Origin: Periconia sp. R9002
Lineage: Eukaryota; Ascomycota; Dothideomycetes; Pleosporales; Periconiaceae
Direction: 5' to 3'
Assembly: GCA_023627715.1 (NCBI GenBank)
Contig: JAMAHW010000228.1
Location: 1 to 13,889 of the forward strand
Length of the DNA: 13,889 bases
How positions within the stretch are numbered: position 1 is the first letter of the stretch; every line of letters starts with the position of its first letter. Below the pieces are notes generated by a model, which was not told the DNA's origin, ran no database searches, and was given only the letters and a program-made list of their open reading frames with translations. Made by a program: the position numbers and the translations under genes. Shown here piece after piece: positions 10,072 through 13,889 of the stretch.

Positions 10072-10254
10072 GTACCCAGCTATCTGTGGCTCATCGTTTC
10101 GTACAACATCACTGAATGTCCGGAGGGCTTCTACTGTTGTTTCGAGCAGGGCGTTCTCACACTCTGCATTCCAGTCATCCGCCCCTGGTAGTTTCGGAGG
10201 CAGTACGACATGGTGAAAGAGATAGAATGTGGCAGCAAGGCTGAGTGAAGGCAT
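10072..10254 (-). CDS. Exon 1: N-terminus of DUF6606 domain
   Basis: The start is ATG at 10254-10252, the first ATG after an in-frame TAG a few codons upstream. It gives a protein beginning MPSLSLAATFYLFHHVV. LFHHVVLPPKLP followed by an acidic DD is the hallmark start of these proteins. An earlier in-frame TTG exists but is not a credible eukaryotic start. The exon codes for 61 residues and ends in phase 0 at ..IAGY before GTACGC. A GTACGT donor lies four bases earlier, but it does not fit the phase of exon 2. Confidence 0.8.
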
Positions 10255-11361
10255 AGGGACAATTTTCAAGGTTTGGGTTTCCGTCTAGTGTTTGAATTGA
10301 CGGGATGATAATTAAGCGTAGAGTGAATTTAAGCTCGTGCTCTGCTGTTAGGGGTGATGACAATGAAATCAAAGTAAAAAGATAGCCTTGTTAGAAAATC
10401 TGATAAGAAAAATACTGCGCCGTCAAGAGGATAGAAACAGACGTGATATCGTCGGTTGGCAGTATTATGTATGCTCTGTGCTTGCTGTGGCCAGCAGTAT
10501 GGCGTGTGCACCCTCCACCAGAAGACGAAACATTCTTAGCCCAGACAGATGCACCACGCCGCAAAGAGGGGTGAAAGAAGAAATCTGTTGGCATGTATGG
10601 TGGGTGATCCTTAAAGACCGATTGGTTTTGTTCTGCTCGGATCTCACGGCGAGCGCTTCCCAGCTATGCCTGGTCACTGTTGTCATCCTCTATAAGGACA
10701 GTACCGACTTGGCGCTCATGTCCGTCCACGATCCCACGAATGACGGTACGTGTCTTGAAAAAGTGGCTGTGGTGAAACAATTTTAGTGTTGCATCGCGTA
10801 GGTTAGGTTGCAGTTGATTTTCACCTACCCTGCACCTTGAAACCTTGTCTTGGGTGCAAGAGGTAAAATGAAAACCCGAATTATAGGGTACGGCAAGGAA
10901 AAGAAACATCAAAAGCTTTGTGTGCAAACAAGCTTGACATAAAATCTAATCCACTTAAAGTTTTACGCTGTTTGTCTTTGCGTGGAGTTGCGTGGCACCA
11001 ATCAAAGCCGTGTGCCAATGTCATCGACCCGTGCAATGTGTGGGCCTACGCCTGCCCGCTCTTAAAAGCGCGAGTGGAGCCGAAGCTGATGGTTCTGGTG
11101 GGTCTCCGTCTTCCAAGCGGCGTATTGTACTTCTGGTGAGGCGAGGGGCTAGTGCAAGGCAAAAGGCCTGCGATCTAAGCGAGCGAATCAGGCGCCGAGA
11201 AAACGGGATGAGGGCATAGTGCCATTGCCGCTCCGTAGAGCTCTCTTTAATCACCGAGTCATCTGATTTACGATGCCTAACCTTGTAGATTAGTCACTCC
11301 TAGCTTCCAATGGCCAAGCAGGCTGAGAACAAAACGGCGTAACCTGAGCGGGTTCTATATA
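10255..11361. other. Upstream intergenic region, no convincing gene
   Basis: This holds the promoter of the giant gene, but no clear TATA or initiator can be assigned. Open frames exist on both strands (for example plus 10388-10786), but none is recognisable or has exon-like structure. A minus-strand frame starting ATG near 10909 begins with a hydrophobic MFLFLAVP stretch and ends at 10664; it could be a small secreted protein but is more likely chance. Two CCAAT motifs lie near 10998 and 11014 with no gene next to them. An imperfect hairpin pairs TGCACC with GGTGCA around 10831-10858. Confidence 0.5.
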
Positions 11362-11493
11362 TTATATCCTTTGAGATGCGCGTTTGAGGATAAGCTTTTT
11401 GAACGCGGCTATCATTTGATTCCGGGTCCAGGAGGCAGGATAACCTTTGACAGCATTGATTTGTTCATCCGATAAGGTCTTATGTCGCCCCAT
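11362..11493 (-). pseudogene. Short helix-turn-helix, transposase-like fragment
   Basis: From ATG at 11493 the frame reads MGRHKTLSDEQINAVKGY followed by a basic second helix (RNQMIAAFKKLILKR), then a stop after 43 residues. The pattern MGRxKxLSDEQ plus helix-turn-helix resembles the DNA-binding N-terminus of Tc1/mariner-type transposases. No catalytic D,D-D/E domain follows, so it would be a decayed remnant or solo fragment. The same frame runs open upstream to 11898, but that part is low-complexity repeat translation (a leucine run and pentapeptide-like repeats). Family assignment is tentative. Confidence 0.3.
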
Positions 11494-11593
11494 GATGCTG
11501 ATGGGTTGTTTGGAGAGTAGCTGAGCGATAAAGAGTTCTGGGTTCAAAGGGGTGTGGCTGGTAAACGCACGGACTGCGGAAAACAACACAAAA

Positions 11594-11700
11594 GCGCGTA
11601 GCCTAAAACGCGCAACCCCCAGAATGCGCAGCCCCATAAAGCGCAGCCCTTTAACGCGCACCAGCCATAACGCGCTGCCAAAACGCGCTGCCACAGCGCT
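11594..11700. repeat. Degenerate 15-16 bp minisatellite (GCGC-rich)
   Basis: GCGC recurs at 11594, 11610, 11626, 11641, 11656, 11672, 11685 and 11696, with intervals mostly 15-16 bases and shorter at the end. The typical unit is GCGCAGCCCCATAAA. Because the unit is near 15, the minus strand translates as a five-residue repeat (RFMGL, RILGV, ARFRL). Confidence 0.75.
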
Positions 11701-11817
11701 GCATAAATCGATCGGCGTGGCGACCCTGCATGAATTTGCGCGACAGCACACACAAGGATGATGATGACTGGCCAGCATCGTAGTGAGGGTTTTGAGGCTC
11801 AGACTAGACAATTCTAC

Positions 11818-11856
11818 GAGTAGTAAGAGTAGTAAGAGTAGTAAGAGTAGTAAGAG
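11818..11856. repeat. Perfect 9-bp tandem repeat (GAGTAGTAA), 4.3 copies
   Basis: GAGTAGTAA repeats exactly from 11818 to 11856. On the minus strand it reads as a leucine run inside a spurious frame. It is a simple microsatellite-like tract. Confidence 0.95.
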
Positions 11857-12014
11857 CTTAAAAGTGGTGCTGTGGGGGTGGGAAGTCTGTTCCGTCACGG
11901 AAGGAGGCCCTTTACAAATTAAGCGCGAAGGCGATAAAGGCGAACGTAATCTTTAGGTAGGAGGGAGCTAAGATGTTCATGAGAAAGTTTTAAAAGCGCA
12001 ACACCTGGACATGT

Positions 12015-12193
12015 CTATTTCAGCGTCCGGCATTGCTCATCTGTTACATGTCGCAAACGGTCACGCTGAAGTAGCACGAGCGTAAGACGATTTCGCAGAT
12101 AAGCTTGAAGCTCAGCACTCGAGTGCGGTTGCCTGTCGTCAGCGTGACCGTTTGCGACATGTAACAGATGAGCAATGCCGGACGCTGAAATAG
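12015..12193. mobile_element. Foldback / MITE-like element with perfect 55-bp terminal inverted repeats
   Basis: Left arm 12015-12069 starts CTATTTCAGCGTCCGG. Right arm 12139-12193 is its exact reverse complement, 55 of 55 bases by my reading. The interior is 69 bases and has no coding capacity. If the outermost TA on each side (12016-12017 and 12191-12192) is the target duplication, this fits a Tc1/mariner-type non-autonomous element starting TTTCAG. No 8- or 9-base target duplication is seen. The perfect arms point to a young insertion. A transcript would form a long hairpin able to feed small-RNA processing. Confidence 0.8.
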
Positions 12194-12289
12194 TCGTGTC
12201 AAAGACATCATGCAGAACATCGCTTCCATGTAGCCGTCACTCCGTGAGACGTTGTACACTGTCGATCCACCATGTTTCGACGGGAACCT

Positions 12290-12358
12290 TTGCCGCTCTT
12301 CGACCGAGTGGCTCGTTATACCCTACCCGATGAACTCGTCGTGCTATGAAGGAGTGAC
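12290..12358 (-). repeat. 23-bp repeat, block A (minus orientation, 3 units)
   Basis: On the minus strand, units start at 12358 (GTCACTCC..), 12335 (GTTCATCGG..) and 12312 (GCCACTCGG..), exactly 23 bases apart. They belong to the same family as the forward block at 12643-12849. Upstream similarity fades near 12286. Confidence 0.75.
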
Positions 12359-12642
12359 TCGCCTTATTCGGTCAAAGTTTGTGACGGGTTTGGCGACCTA
12401 TCTGATCGACGGGGTCAACCTGGTTTTCCTGAAAGCACGGGAGACAAATGAAGATGTCAAGTCGAGAGAAGTGTTTGTCTACCGAGTGTACCGAAAGGCA
12501 TTGACCGTGGGGCTCCACCGGCTTTGGCTGCCTCGAAAGTAAGGCGATGAACAGTAGCGAGTGGGCCGATGGAGGATGGGTGAGGGGCTGGTAGAGTATA
12601 GAGAGCCAGTATATCCTGAGAAAATTCATAAGGATATGGTGC

Positions 12643-12849
12643 GCCACTCATCGCAGGTATAGCGAGCCACTTTGGCATAGCATAGTGAGTCACTCAACTA
12701 GAACAAGGAAGGTCGTTTGGTTGAAGCATAGCGATCCAATTGACTGAAGCACGGTAAGCCATTCGGCCGTAGCATGGTGAGCCATTCGGTTGTAATGCGA
12801 CGATTTCATCGGTTAGGGTATGACGAGTCACTCGATGAATAGGGAACGG
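12643..12849 (+). repeat. 23-bp repeat, block B (plus orientation, 9 units)
   Basis: Units start at 12643, 12666, 12689, 12712, 12735, 12758, 12781, 12804 and 12827, an exact 23-base period with diverged sequence. The consensus is roughly GCCACTCGG, two or three variable bases, then GTAGCATAGCGA. The copies at 12758 and 12781 are the closest to each other. The regular spacing with heavy divergence shows point mutation without indels. The array carries no open frame of its own. Confidence 0.85.
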
Positions 12850-12934
12850 AGATCCGCGGAGACGATACCGCTAGCAGCTGTACTCGAGCGAAGTATGACC
12901 TGGCTGTAGTAGCAACACCTAGTTCGTCGGTGAA

Positions 12935-13008
12935 CCATCGTACCATCACCCGATGGCTCGCCTTGCTACAGCCAGTGACTAACCTTGCTACAGCCGAGTG
13001 GCTCACCA
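12935..13008 (-). repeat. 23-bp repeat, block C (minus orientation)
   Basis: On the minus strand TGGTGA precedes units starting at 13002 (GCCACTCGGCTGTAGCAAGG), 12979 (GTCACTGGCTGTAGCAAGG) and 12957 (GCCATCGGG..), spaced 22-23 bases. CTGGCTGTAG on the plus strand at about 12900 is complementary to part of this block, so the two can fold back on each other. Confidence 0.75.
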
Positions 13009-13369
13009 TTCCTCTGCTAAATCACTTGTTGTCCCTCGCCTGAGATGGACCGCACCAACACCTCAAAGCGCTTTTTTCATTGTGCATCATGAGCAGCCTG
13101 GCAACTCTACAGTAACGGTAAGCGCATCGAGTGTGCAATTTCTGAAGTGAAATCTACAAACGATACCCATGCACTAGATGAGTGGAGCTTCCATCGTGAG
13201 GCTCTTCTCGCTTACGCGCTTCGGGGAAGTAAACACCGAGGAGGGCCAACTCGCCCCAGTCCACGCCGAGTCGGCGGGTAAAAGCGACCTGCCGCCATAG
13301 CAAAGCTGCTAAGCTGCTGACGACACGCAAGGAAAGGAGCTTTTTGAAGTGAAGACGTAGTTTACCTAC
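13009..13369. other. Spacer between repeat blocks, no convincing gene
   Basis: A minus-strand frame from 13396 to 13154 codes 80 residues, starting inside repeat block D (MHVAEWLAMVG). It has no recognisable domain. A short T-run lies near 13073. Nothing else can be supported. Confidence 0.45.
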
Positions 13370-13440
13370 CATAGCGAGCCACTCGGCTACGTGCATCGAC
13401 TGGGGTATGACCAGGACATAGCGAGCTAATCAGCTCGAGT
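13370..13440 (+). repeat. 23-bp repeat, block D (plus orientation)
   Basis: CATAGCGA is followed by GCCACTCGGCTACGTG at 13378. One unit later comes TGGGGTATGACCAGGA, then CATAGCGA again before GCTAATCAG at 13425. These are the same motifs as block B, with one 24-base step. Confidence 0.65.
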
Positions 13441-13645
13441 AAGATGACAATATTGGCTTGTTGAAACACCGATATTGAAACGTGACGCTCATCACCTTTC
13501 TGCACAGAGTGTTGCTGGCGTCAGCACCACCGGACGAACCTTTCTCATGCTGTGGATCCCCACACTAGTAGAAGATCATGTTTCGAGAAGCCAGATTCAT
13601 AGGCTGGCCATCCGATGTGCGCGAAACCGTGATACTTACAAGGTG

Positions 13646-13680
13646 TGCAAAAAAAAGAAAAAAAGAATAAAAAAAATAAC
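13646..13680 (+). repeat. A-rich tract
   Basis: Runs of A broken by single G, T or C bases extend over about 35 bases. It could be a degenerate poly(A) tail of a retroposed sequence or a nucleosome-depleted promoter tract. No LINE or SINE body is recognisable beside it. Confidence 0.6.
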
Positions 13681-13722
13681 GAAAGAACAACGAAGGCGGC
13701 CTGTGCAGAAACGTTCATAACG

Positions 13723-13887
13723 TTACACGTAATAGATAATCACAAACAGACGGAGCACATACCCATCAAAGTGTCGCGGCGATGGCCAGACGCGATAAGC
13801 AATATGCCTTCGGCCGCTGATCACGACGTGCGCTATCGACTTAGCCCATGGCTGTCTCCCATCGGATGCCCGAATATTGCGCATACA
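13723..13887 (-). CDS. Possible partial exon entering from the right edge
   Basis: One minus-strand frame stays open from the window edge to TAA at 13725-13723 (54 codons), while the other two close early. It reads ..NIRASDGRQPWAKSIAHVV and then WPSPRHFDG. A GTATGT donor lies at 13762-13757, so an exon could end at 13763. I do not recognise the product. The length is within chance. Confidence 0.2.
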   Translation of the reverse strand, partial: CMRNIRASDGRQPWAKSIAHVVISGRRHIAYRVWPSPRHFDGYVLRLFVIIYYV

Positions 13888-13889
13888 TT

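Larger units (their letters stand above)
418..10254 (-). pseudogene. Giant DUF6606-DUF3638-DUF3645 family protein, interrupted by two in-frame stops
   Basis: Proposed exons are 10254-10072, 9911-9187, 9079-3213 and 3083-418, giving 3,147 codons including the stop. The order matches the fungal family: DUF6606 with LFHHVVLPPKLP near residue 12 and AQNAAVV near 116; a long helical middle; DUF3638 with MQLNMGEGKSS (P-loop 2114-2119) and DESDE (2242-2246); DUF3645 with KRWRVDFG to SYYYGGL (about 2399-2453); and a C-terminal part with GFSGTND, an altered DEAH-like element (2693-2701) and THLGKVL. Databases often label the family ubiquitinyl hydrolase; I know of no firm biochemical basis and see no obvious Cys-protease signature. 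Stops at residues 784 (TAA) and 1525 (TAG) break an otherwise open frame, and homology continues on both sides of each. If translated, the product ends after 783 residues, before the motor core. Family identity is near certain. Pseudogene status is likely, but a sequencing error cannot be excluded. Confidence 0.8.

Noticed and set aside
10388..10786. Plus-strand gene divergent from the giant gene (132 residues)
   Set aside because: It has no recognisable family and no exon structure, and overlapping minus-strand frames are of similar quality. It is more likely chance.
11500..11898. Membrane or secreted protein suggested by the leucine-rich N-terminus of the minus frame starting at 11898
   Set aside because: The leucine run is the translation of the perfect 9-bp tandem repeat, and the following residues come from the GCGC minisatellite.
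12252..12542. Protein-coding gene on the plus strand (96 residues)
   Set aside because: Its first half is translated 23-bp repeat, no domain is recognisable, and open frames of similar length lie on the other strand over the same bases.
12290..13440. CRISPR array
   Set aside because: The units are contiguous 23-mers without unique spacers, strongly diverged and in mixed orientation, in eukaryotic DNA.

Overview
The window reads as filamentous ascomycete (Pezizomycotina-type) nuclear DNA. It has one very large, intron-poor gene. Its introns are short (about 107-160 nt) with GT..AG ends, and one carries a textbook fungal GCTAAC branch site. The gene-poor flank holds a foldback element and degenerate minisatellites. 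I cannot name the species.

Layout. Positions 1-417 are non-coding, repeat-like sequence. Positions 418-10254 on the minus strand are one gene of the fungal DUF6606 / DUF3638 / DUF3645 giant-protein family, often auto-labelled 'ubiquitinyl hydrolase'. I rebuild it as four exons: 10254-10072, 9911-9187, 9079-3213 and 3083-418. Together they make 3,147 codons, the usual size for the family. Positions 10255-11361 are the upstream region with no convincing gene. Positions 11362-11900 hold a short transposase-like helix-turn-helix reading frame with two simple tandem repeats behind it. Positions 12015-12193 form a foldback element with perfect 55-bp inverted arms, most likely a MITE. From about 12.29 to 13.44 kb, a degenerate 23-bp repeat recurs in blocks of alternating orientation. 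The last bases may carry the end of another minus-strand exon.

The main result concerns the giant gene. Homology runs continuously in a single frame across 9079-3213, yet two in-frame stops interrupt it: TAA at 7638-7636 and TAG at 5415-5413. No plausible intron removes either one, and there are no frameshifts. Both stops are one C-to-T change from a glutamine codon, in the CpA context favoured by repeat-induced point mutation (RIP). This looks like a recently disabled allele, or an assembly error.

The core of the protein shows an order of motifs like a SecA-type SF2 motor: GEGKSS, DESDE, an RGTD-like motif and a QxxMRMRKLGKGQ motif. I think this is under-appreciated for the family. In this copy the usual DEAH-TRGTD element reads DQAHTRDTD, so two key positions differ.
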